Shown: positions 43,061 to 52,113 of the stretch, piece by piece | Position numbering within the stretch: position 1 is the stretch's first letter | Layout of the letters: each line of letters starts with the position of its first letter | DNA from: Luteimonas sp. MC1572 | GTDB lineage: Bacteria; Pseudomonadota; Gammaproteobacteria; Xanthomonadales; Xanthomonadaceae | DNA: 64,000 nt | NCBI RefSeq assembly: GCF_016615815.1 | Contig: NZ_CP067112.1 | Span: 2,046,001 to 2,110,000, forward strand | Direction of reading: 5' to 3' | Position numbers and translations under genes: made by a program | The notes under the pieces: model-generated | The model's input: only the letters and a program-made list of their open reading frames with translations | The model's database searches: none | What the model was told of the DNA's origin: nothing

Positions 43061-43215
43061 ACCCACTCCTGCCACCGCGGACGCCGCCACGGATTATGTT
43101 GTTGGTGTAGCCGGCGGGCGGGCACGAGGCCTTGTCCGGGCGGCGGAACGAAACATTTTGGCGGATTCCGGCCGCTGCCGCCAGCACCGCGGTTGCAGGC
43201 CCGCCGGGGGCCGGG

Positions 43216-43300
43216 TGGTGCGAAAGGCGGGACTCGAACCCGCACGCCGTGAGGCACTGGTACCTAAAACCAGGGCGTCTACCAATTCCGCCACTTTCGC
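43216..43300 (-). tRNA. tRNA-Leu (anticodon TAG)
   Basis: 85 nt class II tRNA. Acceptor GCGAAAG/CTTTCGC, anticodon loop TTTAGGT, a variable arm of usual length, T arm GCGGGTTCGAGTCCCGC and encoded CCA. It lies between the tRNA-Lys terminator and tig. Confidence 0.95.
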
Positions 43301-43329
43301 CTGGACCCGCCGCCACCTCTGCACCGGGC

Positions 43330-43356
43330 AAAAAAAACGCCCGGCAGTGCCGGGCG
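43330..43356 (-). terminator. Intrinsic terminator between tRNA-Lys and tRNA-Leu
   Basis: The stem CGCCCGGC/GCCGGGCG (43338-43356) is followed on the minus strand by eight T residues. It lies about 10 nt after the tRNA-Lys 3' end. Confidence 0.9.
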
Positions 43357-43365
43357 CCTTCGGAT

Positions 43366-43441
43366 TGGTGGGCCGTCAAGGATTCGAACCTTGGACCTAT
43401 TGATTAAGAGTCAACTGCTCTACCAACTGAGCTAACGGCCC
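43366..43441 (-). tRNA. tRNA-Lys (anticodon CTT)
   Basis: 76 nt. Acceptor GGGCCGT/ACGGCCC, anticodon arm TTGACTCTTAATCAA, T arm AAGGTTCGAATCCTT, encoded CCA. The CTT anticodon suits AAG, the favoured lysine codon in this GC-rich DNA. Confidence 0.96.
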
Positions 43442-43503
43442 GAACGCGAAATTTTACCGCAAGGCCCGGCCGCCTGACAACCACGACCGCGTACCCGGAA
43501 CAT

Positions 43504-43581
<78 letters not shown>

Positions 43582-43703
43582 ATTGAAAACCGTTGCCACA
43601 TGCGAGCCCGGGCGTTGACACCGGACCGGCACCGCCAGCGGGCGCGCATTGTAGCGCGGACAACGGGGGATGTGTCACGCCCACCGCAAACGCCTGGTCG
43701 AAT

Positions 43704-43780
43704 TGGCGCGCCCGGCAGGACTCGAACCTGCAACCACCGGCTTAGAAGGCCGGTGCTCTATCCGGTTGAGCTACGGGCGC
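43704..43780 (-). tRNA. tRNA-Arg (anticodon TCT)
   Basis: 77 nt. Acceptor GCGCCCG, anticodon arm CGGCCTTCTAAGCCG, T arm GCAGGTTCGAGTCCTGC, encoded CCA. It reads AGA/AGG, rare arginine codons in this DNA. Confidence 0.96.
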
Positions 43781-43827
43781 GGGCGTAGGACGTGTACGGA
43801 GGCGGGCCGTGGGCCGGCGCCGACCGG

Positions 43828-43904
43828 TGGTCGGGGTAGAGGGATTCGAACCCCCGACATCCTGCTCCCAAAGCAGGCGCGCTACCAGACTGCGCTATAC
43901 CCCG
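43828..43904 (-). tRNA. tRNA-Pro (anticodon TGG)
   Basis: 77 nt. Acceptor CGGGGTA/TACCCCG, anticodon arm CTGCTTTGGGAGCAG, T arm GGGGGTTCGAATCCCTC, encoded CCA. It is the first gene of the minus-strand tRNA cluster. Confidence 0.96.
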
Positions 43905-43942
43905 CCGAGTGCGGACCCGCCGGCATGCCGGAACGGGCGTCC

Positions 43943-43971
43943 ATTGTCGGGAGCACCCCATGCAGTGTCAA
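43943..43971 (-). promoter_or_regulatory. Promoter of the Pro-Arg-His-Lys tRNA cluster
   Basis: A perfect TTGACA (43966-43971) and GACAAT (43943-43948) are 17 nt apart on the minus strand. The start near 43936 is about 32 nt before tRNA-Pro. Confidence 0.85.
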
Positions 43972-44075
43972 CGCAGGTCCTTGCCGGCCTGTCCGACGGC
44001 CGCCACATTCCTTGTGATCGCAGGCCCCGTGTATCCTCGCGGCAGCCAAATCCATCTGATCCGGGGGATCAACAC

Positions 44076-44837
44076 ATGCGCAGCGGAAATCCCGTCCTCT
44101 CCGACTCCACGTTCCTCGACCTGGGCAGCGGCACCGTCGTGACCCGCGACGGCGGCACCATGACCCTGAACGGCACGGTCAACAAGACTGCGTTCCTGCT
44201 GTTGCTGACCGTGCTCACCGCGGCCTTCGCCTGGAGCCAGGCGTTCAGCGCACCGGGCGAACTCGCTCCCGGCTTCTCGATGTACGTGTGGGGCGGCGCC
44301 ATCGGCGGCTTCGTGATCGCACTGGTCACGACCTTCAAGAAGGAATGGTCGCCAGTGACTGCGCCGCTGTACGCGCTGGTCGAGGGCTTCTTCCTGGGCG
44401 CGATCTCGGCGATGTTCAACCACATGTACGAAGGCATCGTGATGCAGGCCGTGCTGCTGACCTTCGGCACGCTGTTCGCGCTGCTGTTCGCCTACCGCTC
44501 GGGGCTGATCAAGGCCACCGAGAACTTCAAGCTGGGCGTGGTCGCGGCCACCGGCGGCATCGCGCTGGTGTACCTGGCCAGCATCGTGCTGCGCATGTTC
44601 GGCATCAACATGCCGTTCATCCATGACAGCGGGCTGATCGGCATCGGCTTCAGCCTGTTCGTGATCGTGATCGCGGCGCTGAACCTGGTGCTCGACTTCG
44701 ACTTCATCGAGACCGGTGTCGAGAAGGGCGCCCCGAAGTACATGGAGTGGTACGGCGCGTTCGGCCTGATGGTCACCCTGGTGTGGCTGTACATCGAGTT
44801 CCTGCGCCTGCTGTCGAAGCTGCAGTCGCGCAACTGA
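44076..44837 (+). CDS. Bax inhibitor-1/YccA family membrane protein
   Basis: 253 aa from the ATG at 44076, preceded by GGGGGA. About seven hydrophobic segments occupy residues 35-245 after a polar N-terminus. The C-terminal motif LNLVLDFDFIETGVEKGAPKYMEWYGAFGL is typical of the YvqP-like bacterial branch of the family. Relatives are putative ion (calcium) leak channels or FtsH regulators; the role here is unknown. It converges on the antiporter gene with a terminator between. Confidence 0.88.
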   Translation: MRSGNPVLSDSTFLDLGSGTVVTRDGGTMTLNGTVNKTAFLLLLTVLTAAFAWSQAFSAPGELAPGFSMYVWGGAIGGFVIALVTTFKKEWSPVTAPLYALVEGFFLGAISAMFNHMYEGIVMQAVLLTFGTLFALLFAYRSGLIKATENFKLGVVAATGGIALVYLASIVLRMFGINMPFIHDSGLIGIGFSLFVIVIAALNLVLDFDFIETGVEKGAPKYMEWYGAFGLMVTLVWLYIEFLRLLSKLQSRN

Positions 44838-44857
44838 TCCGCGTTTGCGGGCGGTAG

Positions 44858-44889
44858 AAAAAGGGGCGCCCGAGGGCGCCCTTTCTTTT
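44858..44889. terminator. Terminator between the Bax-inhibitor and antiporter genes
   Basis: AAAAAGGGGCGCC and GGCGCCCTTTCTTTTTT form a GC-rich hairpin with A- and T-runs on either side, suited to both converging genes. Confidence 0.82.
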
Positions 44890-44894
44890 TTGCC

Positions 44895-46229
44895 TCAGGC
44901 GCCTTCGGCGGGCGCGGCGACAGGCGCCCTGCCAGGGGTGCGCGACGGCCAGGCCATGAAGCCGATCGCGACCAGGCCGAGGATCCAGCAGTAATACACC
45001 GATCCACTGAGCGCGAGCGGCGACACCGAGGCCAGTGAGGCGGCGAGCAGGATCTGCGCGCCATATGGCAGCAGCCCCTGCGGCACGCAGGCGAAGATGT
45101 CGAGCACGCTGGCCGCGCGCCGCGGGCTGATGCCATGGCGGGCGGCGATGTCCTTTGCCACGCCGCCGCTCACCAGGATCGCCACCGTGTTGTTGGCGGT
45201 GAAGACGTCGGCAGTGCTCGACAGCGCCGCGATGCTGAACTCGCCCGTGCGCCGCCCGCGATGGCCCCGCGCGAAACGCGCGATCACCTGCGCCAGCCAC
45301 TCCAGCCCACCGGTGGCCTTCATCAGTGCACCGAGGCCACCGATGAGCAGCGACAGCAGCAGGATCTCGACCATGCTTTCGAACCCGATCCAGACGTCGC
45401 CGGCGAACTGCACCAGGTCGTAGTCGTTGCCGAAGGCCAACCCGAACCCCGCCGACAGCACCAGGCCGATCCCCAGCACCACCAGCACGTCCAGGCCCAG
45501 CAGCGCCAGCACCAGCACCAGCGCGTAGGGCAACGCCAGCCAGGGCGAAGCGGAGACATCGGAGGTGACCGGTGCCGAATCGCCCAGGAATGCCAGCAGC
45601 ACCATCGTCGCCAGCGCCGCCGGCAGCGCGATCCTGAAGTTCTCGCGGAACTTGTCGCGCATCTCGGCGTCCTGGCTGCGCGTCGCGGCGATGGTGGTAT
45701 CGGAGATGACCGAGAGGTTGTCGCCGAACATCGCCCCGCCCAGCACCGCGCCCAGCACCAGCGTGCGGTCGAGGCCGGAGGCGTCGGCCACGCCCAGCGC
45801 GATCGGCACGACGGCTGCGATCGTGCCCATCGACGTGCCGATCGCCAGCGAAATCAGCGACGCCAGCACGAACAGGCCCGGCAGGATCAGCCCCGGCGGC
45901 AGCGCGCCGATGCCGAGCGCGACCACGGCATCGACCGCGCCGATCGCCTTGGACACGTATGCGAACGCGCCCGCAAGCAGGAAGATCAGGCACATCATCA
46001 TGATGTTGGGATCGCCCATGCCGCGCAGCAGGATCTCGCCCGCGGGCAGGCGCCGGCGATGCGCCAGCCACGCGCCGAGCGCCAGCGCAGGCAGGATCGC
46101 GACCGGGGCGCGCAGCTGGTAGAAGCCCATCTCTTCACCCTGCGCTGTGAAATACAGGCCCGCGCCGAAGAACAGCGCCAGGAACAGCAGCAGCGGGGTC
46201 AGCGCGACAGCGCTGGGGCGGACTTCCAT
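44895..46229 (-). CDS. NhaC family Na+/H+ antiporter
   Basis: 444 aa from the ATG at 46229. About eleven hydrophobic segments. Conserved segments are GTSMGTIAAVVPIALGVA, GGAMFGDNLSVISDTTIAATRSQ (a polar, probably ion-binding stretch) and STADVFTANNTVAILVSG. The family exchanges sodium for protons, and some members exchange malate/lactate or amino acids. It lies alone, 135 nt after the isocitrate dehydrogenase gene start region ends. Confidence 0.88.
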   Translation of the reverse strand: MEVRPSAVALTPLLLFLALFFGAGLYFTAQGEEMGFYQLRAPVAILPALALGAWLAHRRRLPAGEILLRGMGDPNIMMMCLIFLLAGAFAYVSKAIGAVDAVVALGIGALPPGLILPGLFVLASLISLAIGTSMGTIAAVVPIALGVADASGLDRTLVLGAVLGGAMFGDNLSVISDTTIAATRSQDAEMRDKFRENFRIALPAALATMVLLAFLGDSAPVTSDVSASPWLALPYALVLVLALLGLDVLVVLGIGLVLSAGFGLAFGNDYDLVQFAGDVWIGFESMVEILLLSLLIGGLGALMKATGGLEWLAQVIARFARGHRGRRTGEFSIAALSSTADVFTANNTVAILVSGGVAKDIAARHGISPRRAASVLDIFACVPQGLLPYGAQILLAASLASVSPLALSGSVYYCWILGLVAIGFMAWPSRTPGRAPVAAPAEGA

Positions 46230-46364
46230 CGCTCTATCCGGATAAAAGGATTCGTGATTGTGGGGCGTCGGCTCCCGACTGTCGACGCGCGCCGGCGCGT
46301 TGACGGTGTTCCACAAACGAAACGGGCGCCGAAGCGCCCGTCCGTACTGCATTAGCGCGCCCGC

Positions 46365-47375
46365 TCAGGCCGCGCGGCTGGCGATCGCCTTGGCGAACGC
46401 CATGGTGTTGCCCTCGCCGCCCAGGTCCGGGGTCAGCGAATCACGGGCCGCGAGCGTGGCCACGATGGCCTCGCGCAGGCGGGTCGCCTTGTCGGGCATG
46501 CCGAGGTGGTCGAGCATCTGCGCCGCGCCCAGCAGCAGCGCGCAGGGGTTGGCGATGCCCTTGCCGGCGATATCCGGTGCCGAGCCGTGGACCGCCTCGA
46601 AGATCGCGGCGTCCGCGCCGATGTTGGCGCCCGGCGCCAGGCCGAGACCGCCGACCAGGCCGGCACAGAGGTCGGAGATGATGTCGCCGAACAGGTTGGT
46701 GGTCACGATCAGGTCGAACTGCTCGGGGCGCATCACCAGCTGCATGCAGGTGTTGTCCACGATCATCTCGTTGCACTCGATGTCGGGGTACTGCGCGGCC
46801 ACTTCGCGGGCGACGTTCAGGAACAGGCCCGAGGTGGACTTCAGGATGTTCGCCTTGTGCACCACGGTGACCTTCTTGCGGCCGGTACGGCGTGCCAGCT
46901 CGAACGCGTAGCGCACGATGCGCTCCGAACCCTTGCGGGTGGTGCGCGTGATCGACGTGGCGCTGGAACCGTCGGCGGCCGTTTCCTGGCCCTCGGCGCT
47001 GTACGCACCCTCGGTGTTTTCGCGCACCGTGATCAGGTCGACGCCTTCGGCGAAGCGCGACCGCGTGTTCGGGAACGACGTCGCGGGACGCACGTTGGCG
47101 TACAGGTCGAAGCGGCGGCGGAGCTCTACGTTGATCGACGAGAAGCCACCGCCGACCGGCGTGGTCAGCGGGCTCTTGAGCGCCACGCGGTTCTTGCCGA
47201 TGGAGTCGATCGTCGCCTGCGGCAGCAGCTCGCCGTGCTTTTCCAGCGCGACCAGGCCGGCATCGGCCTCTTCGTAGACCAGCCCGAGGTTCATGGCCTC
47301 GAGTACGAGCAGGGTGGCGTCCATGATTTCCGGGCCGATACCGTCGCCGCGGATCACCGTGATGGTGTGGGTCAT
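46365..47375 (-). CDS. NAD-type isocitrate dehydrogenase (isocitrate/isopropylmalate family)
   Basis: 336 aa. The fold and motifs are of the beta-decarboxylating dehydrogenases: IRGDGIGPEIMDA, substrate loop SPLTTPVGGGFSSINVELRRRFDLYANVRP, TVRENTEGAYS, VTVVHKANILKSTSGLF and EAVHGSAPDIAGKGIANP. The SSINVELRR loop favours isocitrate over isopropylmalate, and the short length fits the NAD-linked dimeric type described in Xanthomonas. It makes 2-oxoglutarate in the TCA cycle. Cofactor preference is inferred, not proven. Confidence 0.85.
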   Translation of the reverse strand: MTHTITVIRGDGIGPEIMDATLLVLEAMNLGLVYEEADAGLVALEKHGELLPQATIDSIGKNRVALKSPLTTPVGGGFSSINVELRRRFDLYANVRPATSFPNTRSRFAEGVDLITVRENTEGAYSAEGQETAADGSSATSITRTTRKGSERIVRYAFELARRTGRKKVTVVHKANILKSTSGLFLNVAREVAAQYPDIECNEMIVDNTCMQLVMRPEQFDLIVTTNLFGDIISDLCAGLVGGLGLAPGANIGADAAIFEAVHGSAPDIAGKGIANPCALLLGAAQMLDHLGMPDKATRLREAIVATLAARDSLTPDLGGEGNTMAFAKAIASRAA

Positions 47376-47509
47376 TTGATTGGGTCCATGCAGAATGACG
47401 CCGGGCGGGGGGCACGTGGCGTCGAGAGGCTTGAATCAGCAGCCAATTATGCCGCAAGCCGCCCTCGGGCGTCCCCTCCGCGGGCCGGACGCTGAAGTCC
47501 GGCAACGCC

Positions 47510-47902
47510 TCAGTCGTGCGCGTGCGGCCCGGCGACGGCCTCGCCGGCCTCCAGGCGATCGAGGAAATCGACCGCGCGACGCATGTGCGGGATCACGATG
47601 CTGCCGCCCACCACCAGGCCGACGGAGAACGCCTCGAACATCTCGTCGCGCCCGACCCCCGCCTCGCGGCACTGCGCCACGTGGTAGCTGATGCAGTCGT
47701 CGCAGCGCAGTACCAGCGACGCCACCAGACCGAGCAGCTCCTTGGTCTTCACATCGAGCGCGCCCGCCTGGTAGGTCTGGGTGTCCAGCGCGAAGAAGCG
47801 GCGCACCACCTGGTTGGGTTCGGCCAGGATGCGTTCGTTCATGCGCTGCCGGAAGGCGGTGAACTCGCGCAGTCGGTCGTCCTCCCCGGACCCGGCGCTC
47901 AT
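47510..47902 (-). CDS. Carboxymuconolactone decarboxylase/AhpD-like protein
   Basis: 130 aa. The redox-type motif LRCDDCISYHVAQCREAG (Cys-x-x-Cys, about residues 67-70, with a following His) is that of AhpD-like peroxidase partners rather than of true decarboxylases. TKELLGLVASL and FEAFSVGLVVGGSIVIPHMRRAV complete the family pattern. Its start overlaps the glutaredoxin stop (ATGA), so a thiol-redox role is plausible. Confidence 0.85.
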   Translation of the reverse strand: MSAGSGEDDRLREFTAFRQRMNERILAEPNQVVRRFFALDTQTYQAGALDVKTKELLGLVASLVLRCDDCISYHVAQCREAGVGRDEMFEAFSVGLVVGGSIVIPHMRRAVDFLDRLEAGEAVAGPHAHD

Positions 47903-48177
47903 GCGCCCTTCCCCGCCAGCAGTGGCTCCAGGCCGCCGGCGCGATGCAGCGCCATCAGGTCGTCGTAGCCCCCCACGTGGACATCGCCCACGAAGATTTG
48001 CGGGACCGAGGTGCGTCGCGCCAGCGCGACCATCTTTTCGCGCTCGGCGGGATCGGTGTCGATGCGCACCTCTTTCCACTCCAGGCCCTTGCTGCGCAGG
48101 AAATTCTTGGCGGCCACGCAGTAGCCGCAGATGGCACTGGTGTACAGGGTGATCTCGGGGGCGATGGGCTCGTTCAA
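47899..48177 (-). CDS. grxC: Glutaredoxin (GrxC type)
   Basis: 92 aa from a TTG at 48177, which has GGAG 6 nt upstream; no ATG is available near the family N-terminus (EITLYTSAICGYC). The active site is Cys17-Gly-Tyr-Cys20 instead of the common CPYC. TSVPQIFVGDVHVGGYDDL holds the cis-Pro and glutathione-binding GG. It reduces disulphides with glutathione. Confidence 0.92.
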   Translation of the reverse strand: MNEPIAPEITLYTSAICGYCVAAKNFLRSKGLEWKEVRIDTDPAEREKMVALARRTSVPQIFVGDVHVGGYDDLMALHRAGGLEPLLAGKGA

Positions 48178-48383
48178 TGTGGTCTCCTGCAACTTGTGCG
48201 GCGTGGTGCGGTCGATTGTGGGGGCAAGCGGCGACTTTTCCAGCCTGTGCAAACCGGGCGCATCGCAAACCGGCGCAGGCTGGGAGGATGGATTAACGTC
48301 GGATTCACGCCCCGCAGGCGACGGCCGACCATGCTGTCCGCTGCCGTCGTCGCCCCGCCCCACCACACCGAGCCCACGAACCG

Positions 48384-49967
48384 ATGCGCCTGCTGCCCGC
48401 CACCACCGCCGTCCTGGTCCTCGCATTCGCAGCCGGCTCCACGCCCGCGCAGGAGCAGCGCCTGCCCGACATCGGCTCGTCCGCCGCCACCCTGCTCGGC
48501 CCGGCGCAACAGGAGGAGTACGGCAAGATGCTGCTGGCGCAGCTGCGCCACTACGGCTACATCCTCGACGACCCGCTGGTGGACAGCTGGCTGCGCGGCC
48601 TCGGCAACCGGCTGTCCGCGTCCAGCGACAGGCCGACGCAGGACTTCACCTTTTTCATGATGAAGGACCGGTCGGTCAACGCCTTCGCCACCCTCGGCGG
48701 CTATATCGGCACCAACGCCGGCCTGGTACTGACTGCCGGCAGCGAGGACGAGGTCGCGGGCGTCCTTGCCCATGAGGTCGCCCACGTCACCCAGTCGCAT
48801 GTATTGCGTGGCGTCGAACGTGCGCAGCGCGACAGCGTGCCGATGCTGCTGGCCATGCTGGGCGCGATCGCGGTGGCCAGCCAGTCCAGTGGCAACTCGT
48901 CGGGGGATGCTGCAATGGCGGCGATCGCAGGCGCGCAGGGTTTGGCTTTGCAGCGCCAGATCGACTACACGCGGTCCAACGAGTCCGAAGCCGACCGTCT
49001 GGGCATGCGCACCCTGTCGCGCAGCGGCTACGACACGACCGCGATGGCCAGGATGTTCGAGCGCATGCAGGCCCTGTCGCGCACCAACCAGGGCGGTGAA
49101 CGCGAGCGCATGCCCGACTACCTGCGCACCCACCCGGTCACGACCACGCGCATCAGCGAAGCGCGCCAGCTCGCCGAACAGTACGCGGCCTCCCCCGGCA
49201 CCCAGGCCCTGGCAACGCGCGGCCTTGCCGGCGACAACCCACTGCTTCCGCACGGGCTGCGGATCGGCCCCTCCCCGGCCACGGCCGGAGACGGCCGCTT
49301 CGCGTGGGCACGCGAGCGGCTGCGCGTGCTGAGCGCGGACACGCCGCCGGCGGCAATTGCCGAATACCAGCGGCTGGCTCGCGCGGGAGCCCTGGACGAC
49401 GCACAGCGCTACGGGCTCGGCGTGGCCCAGCTCCTCGCCGGCGATGGCGCAGCGGCCGCCAGGGAGTTCGAAGCCCTGCTGCCCGCGCACGGCAGCGACA
49501 CCTGGCTTGCCATCGGCTTGGCCCAGGCGGACGCGCGTCGTGGCCGCCACGCCGCCGCCGATGCGCGTTTCGAAACCCTGGTCCAGCGCATGCCCCGCAA
49601 CCGCGCGGTGGTGCTTGCCTATGCGGAGACACTGGGCGAACGCAACAATGCCGAAGCCGGGCGTCGCGCCCAGGACATCCTGCGGCCGCTGCTCGGCAGT
49701 TCGAGCGAGGACCCGGTGTTCCAGCGCACCTTCGCGCGCGCCAGCGAGATCGCCGGCGACCCGGTCCGCGCCGGCGAGGCCTGGGCCGAATCGTCCTTCC
49801 TCAATGGCCGCGCCGAGGCGGCCCTGATGCAGCTCAATACGCTGCGCCGCCGCGAGGACCTCGACTATTACGCACGCGCGCGCATCGACGCGCGCATCGC
49901 CGCCATCACCCCGACCGTGCTCGAGCTGCAGCGCCAGGGCATCCGCGACCCCGACCTGCGCCGCTGA
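48384..49967 (+). CDS. bepA: BepA-like M48 metalloprotease with TPR tail
   Basis: 527 aa. A signal peptide (cleaved near TPAQEQ) precedes an M48 domain: HEVAH at 130-134 binds zinc with Glu202 in NESEADRLGM; NAFATLGGYIGTNAGL is the conserved N-terminal strand. The C-terminal half is TPR-like (for example FEALLPAHGSDTWLAIGLAQADA). BepA promotes or degrades LptD and Bam substrates in the periplasm. It precedes phoB in the same direction after about 97 nt. Confidence 0.92.
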   Translation: MRLLPATTAVLVLAFAAGSTPAQEQRLPDIGSSAATLLGPAQQEEYGKMLLAQLRHYGYILDDPLVDSWLRGLGNRLSASSDRPTQDFTFFMMKDRSVNAFATLGGYIGTNAGLVLTAGSEDEVAGVLAHEVAHVTQSHVLRGVERAQRDSVPMLLAMLGAIAVASQSSGNSSGDAAMAAIAGAQGLALQRQIDYTRSNESEADRLGMRTLSRSGYDTTAMARMFERMQALSRTNQGGERERMPDYLRTHPVTTTRISEARQLAEQYAASPGTQALATRGLAGDNPLLPHGLRIGPSPATAGDGRFAWARERLRVLSADTPPAAIAEYQRLARAGALDDAQRYGLGVAQLLAGDGAAAAREFEALLPAHGSDTWLAIGLAQADARRGRHAAADARFETLVQRMPRNRAVVLAYAETLGERNNAEAGRRAQDILRPLLGSSSEDPVFQRTFARASEIAGDPVRAGEAWAESSFLNGRAEAALMQLNTLRRREDLDYYARARIDARIAAITPTVLELQRQGIRDPDLRR

Positions 49968-50009
49968 GGCGCTGGATGCGACGGATGTGCACCGGCCTGT
50001 GTAACCAAA

Positions 50010-50027
50010 CCGTCACCAAACCGTCGT
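50010..50027 (+). promoter_or_regulatory. Pho-box-like direct repeat upstream of phoB
   Basis: CCGTCAC (50010-50016), CAAA (50017-50020) and CCGTCGT (50021-50027) match the 7-4-7 layout of PhoB sites (CTGTCAT and CTGTCAY). It lies 37 nt before the phoB start, consistent with autoregulation by phosphate starvation. Confidence 0.7.
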
Positions 50028-50064
50028 CTAATGCCTGCGTCCCCCTTCCGCGAGCCGTGAACGC

Positions 50065-50754
50065 GTGCAAAAGCGCATCCTCATCGTCGACGACGAGCCG
50101 GCAATCCGCGACATGGTCGCCTTTGCGCTCCGCAAGGGCGACTACGACCCGGTCCATGCCGGTGACGCCCGCCAGGCGCAGGAAGCGATCGCGGACCGCG
50201 TGCCCGACCTGATCCTGCTCGACTGGATGCTGCCCGGCACCAGCGGCATCGAGCTGGCACGGCGCTGGCGGCGCGAGCCGCTGACGCGCGACGTGCCGAT
50301 CATCATGCTGACCGCCCGCGGTGAGGAAAACGACCGCGTCGGCGGCCTGGAAGCCGGCGTCGACGACTACGTGGTCAAGCCGTTTTCCTCGCGCGAGCTG
50401 CTGGCACGGATCCGCGCGGTCATGCGCCGCTCGCGCGAAGACGACGAGGACGGCAGCGTCCACGTCGGCGGGCTGCGCATCGACGGCGCCGCCCACCGCG
50501 TGTTCGCCGGCGCCGAACCGGTCTCGATCGGGCCTACCGAATACCGGCTGCTGCATTTCTTCATGACCCATCCAGACCGCGTGTACTCGCGCTCGCAGCT
50601 GCTCGACCACGTCTGGGGCGGCAGTGTCTATGTCGAGGAGCGCACGGTCGACGTGCATATCCGTCGCCTGCGCAAGACGCTGGAGCCTGTCAGCCTCGAT
50701 GCGATGGTGCAGACGGTGCGCGGCGCGGGTTACCGATTCTCCGCCTCCGTCTAG
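50065..50754 (+). CDS. phoB: Phosphate regulon response regulator PhoB
   Basis: 229 aa from a GTG. The receiver domain has acidic pocket Asp9-Asp10, phosphoacceptor Asp53 (LLDWMLPG), Thr in IMLTARGE and Lys in [11 protein letters not shown] winged-helix DNA-binding domain follows ([51 protein letters not shown]). It activates phosphate-uptake genes when phosphorylated by PhoR. Its TAG stop is part of the TAGACT box before phoR. Confidence 0.95.
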   Translation: MQKRILIVDDEPAIRDMVAFALRKGDYDPVHAGDARQAQEAIADRVPDLILLDWMLPGTSGIELARRWRREPLTRDVPIIMLTARGEENDRVGGLEAGVDDYVVKPFSSRELLARIRAVMRRSREDDEDGSVHVGGLRIDGAAHRVFAGAEPVSIGPTEYRLLHFFMTHPDRVYSRSQLLDHVWGGSVYVEERTVDVHIRRLRKTLEPVSLDAMVQTVRGAGYRFSASV

Positions 50755-50757
50755 ACT
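50752..50757 (+). promoter_or_regulatory. -10-like TAGACT box 6 nt before phoR
   Basis: TAGACT overlaps the phoB stop codon and ends 6 nt before the phoR ATG. A TTACCG lies 16 nt upstream. If used, the phoR mRNA would be leaderless. The same box-to-ATG spacing occurs at kdkA, dxs and dnaX. Confidence 0.45.
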
Positions 50758-50763
50758 GGCGGC

Positions 50764-52113
50764 ATGCCGCCCACCGCAAATTCCGCCTGGCTGCGTACCG
50801 TCGCCACCCTGGCCACGGTGCTCGCGGGCGCGCTTGTCGTGGGCTTGGCGCTCGGCAAGCCGTGGCCGGCACTCGCGCTGGCGGCGCTCGCGCTGCTGGC
50901 CGGCCATGTGCTGCGCCTGCGCCGACTTCTGGCGCGCGTCGATACCCGCCAGCGCATGCCGCCTCCGGGCCATGGCCGCGGCGCGTGGAGCGAGGTCGAG
51001 CGCCTGCTGCACCGCAAGCGGCAGGATGCACGCGCCCGCGACCGCCGCCTGGTCGAGATGCTGCGCGCCTACCGCACCGTCGCCTCGGTGCTTCCCGACG
51101 CGCTGGTGATCGTCGACCGCAACAGCCAGCGGCTGCTGTGGTCGAACACCGCCGCGGGTGCCCTGCTCGGCCTCGACTACCCGCGCGACCAGGGCGCGAG
51201 CATCAGCGAGCGGCTGCAGCCGCTGCCGATGGCACGCTGGCTCAGCGCCGGCCGGCACGCCGAGCCGATGTTCGACGTCGCCTCGCCCGTCGATGCCAGC
51301 CTGCGCCTGAGCCTGCGCCTGATCCCCTACTCCGATTCGCTGTGGCTGCTGGTCGCCCGCGACGTCGGCAAGATGGTCCGCCTGGAGCAGATGCGCCGCG
51401 ATTTCGTGGCCAATGTCTCGCACGAGCTGCGCACGCCGCTGACCGTGGTGCACGGCTACCTGGACATGTTCGACCCGGAGGACAATCCGGAGTGGGCACC
51501 GATGCTGGCGGAGATGCAGCGCCAGTCGCAGCGCATGACCCAGCTGGTCGAGGACCTGCTGACCCTGTCGCGGCTGGAAGCGCAGGAGGCGCTGCCGGAC
51601 GAGCCGGTGTCGATGGCATCCATGCTGGCCACGTTGCGGCGCGAGGCCGAAGCGCTCAGCCAGGGCCGGCACGTGGTCACGGTCGCCGACCATGCCGGTG
51701 TCGACCTGGCGGGCTCCACTCGCGAGCTGCACAGTGCGTTCTCGAACCTCGTGGCCAACGCGATCCGCTACACGCCGAGCGGCGGCGAGATCTCGATCGA
51801 ATTCACGCGCAGCCCGGATGGCGGCGCGGACCTCGCGGTGCGCGACAGCGGTTACGGCATCCCTGCCGACCACCTCCCGCGCCTCACCGAACGCTTCTAT
51901 CGCGTGTCCACCAGCCGCACCCGCGAGACCGGTGGCACCGGGCTGGGGCTCGCGATCGCCAAGCACGTGCTGCAGCTGCACCAGGCCCGCCTCGGGATCG
52001 AGAGCGAGGTCGGGCGTGGCAGCACGTTCACCTGCCACTTCGTCGCGGCGCGCATCGTAGAGCGCGACGACGACCACCACGGAGCACAGCGCGCCCATGA
52101 GCACGCCCCGTAA
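50764..52113 (+). CDS. phoR: Phosphate regulon sensor histidine kinase PhoR
   Basis: 449 aa. Two N-terminal transmembrane segments with almost no periplasmic loop (about 8-55), a PAS-like region (about 100-205), the H-box NVSHELRTPLTVVHGYLD with His220, and ATPase boxes (NLVANAIRYTPSGG, DSGYGIPADHLPRLTERFYR, GGTGLGLAIAKHV). The lack of a periplasmic sensor fits control through the Pst/PhoU complex. A His-rich tail ends inside ppk. Confidence 0.94.
   Translation: MPPTANSAWLRTVATLATVLAGALVVGLALGKPWPALALAALALLAGHVLRLRRLLARVDTRQRMPPPGHGRGAWSEVERLLHRKRQDARARDRRLVEMLRAYRTVASVLPDALVIVDRNSQRLLWSNTAAGALLGLDYPRDQGASISERLQPLPMARWLSAGRHAEPMFDVASPVDASLRLSLRLIPYSDSLWLLVARDVGKMVRLEQMRRDFVANVSHELRTPLTVVHGYLDMFDPEDNPEWAPMLAEMQRQSQRMTQLVEDLLTLSRLEAQEALPDEPVSMASMLATLRREAEALSQGRHVVTVADHAGVDLAGSTRELHSAFSNLVANAIRYTPSGGEISIEFTRSPDGGADLAVRDSGYGIPADHLPRLTERFYRVSTSRTRETGGTGLGLAIAKHVLQLHQARLGIESEVGRGSTFTCHFVAARIVERDDDHHGAQRAHEHAP

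Noticed and set aside
43614..43619. A plus-strand TTGACA between tRNA-His and tRNA-Arg
   Set aside because: It faces away from both tRNAs and has no gene or -10 box downstream on that strand.
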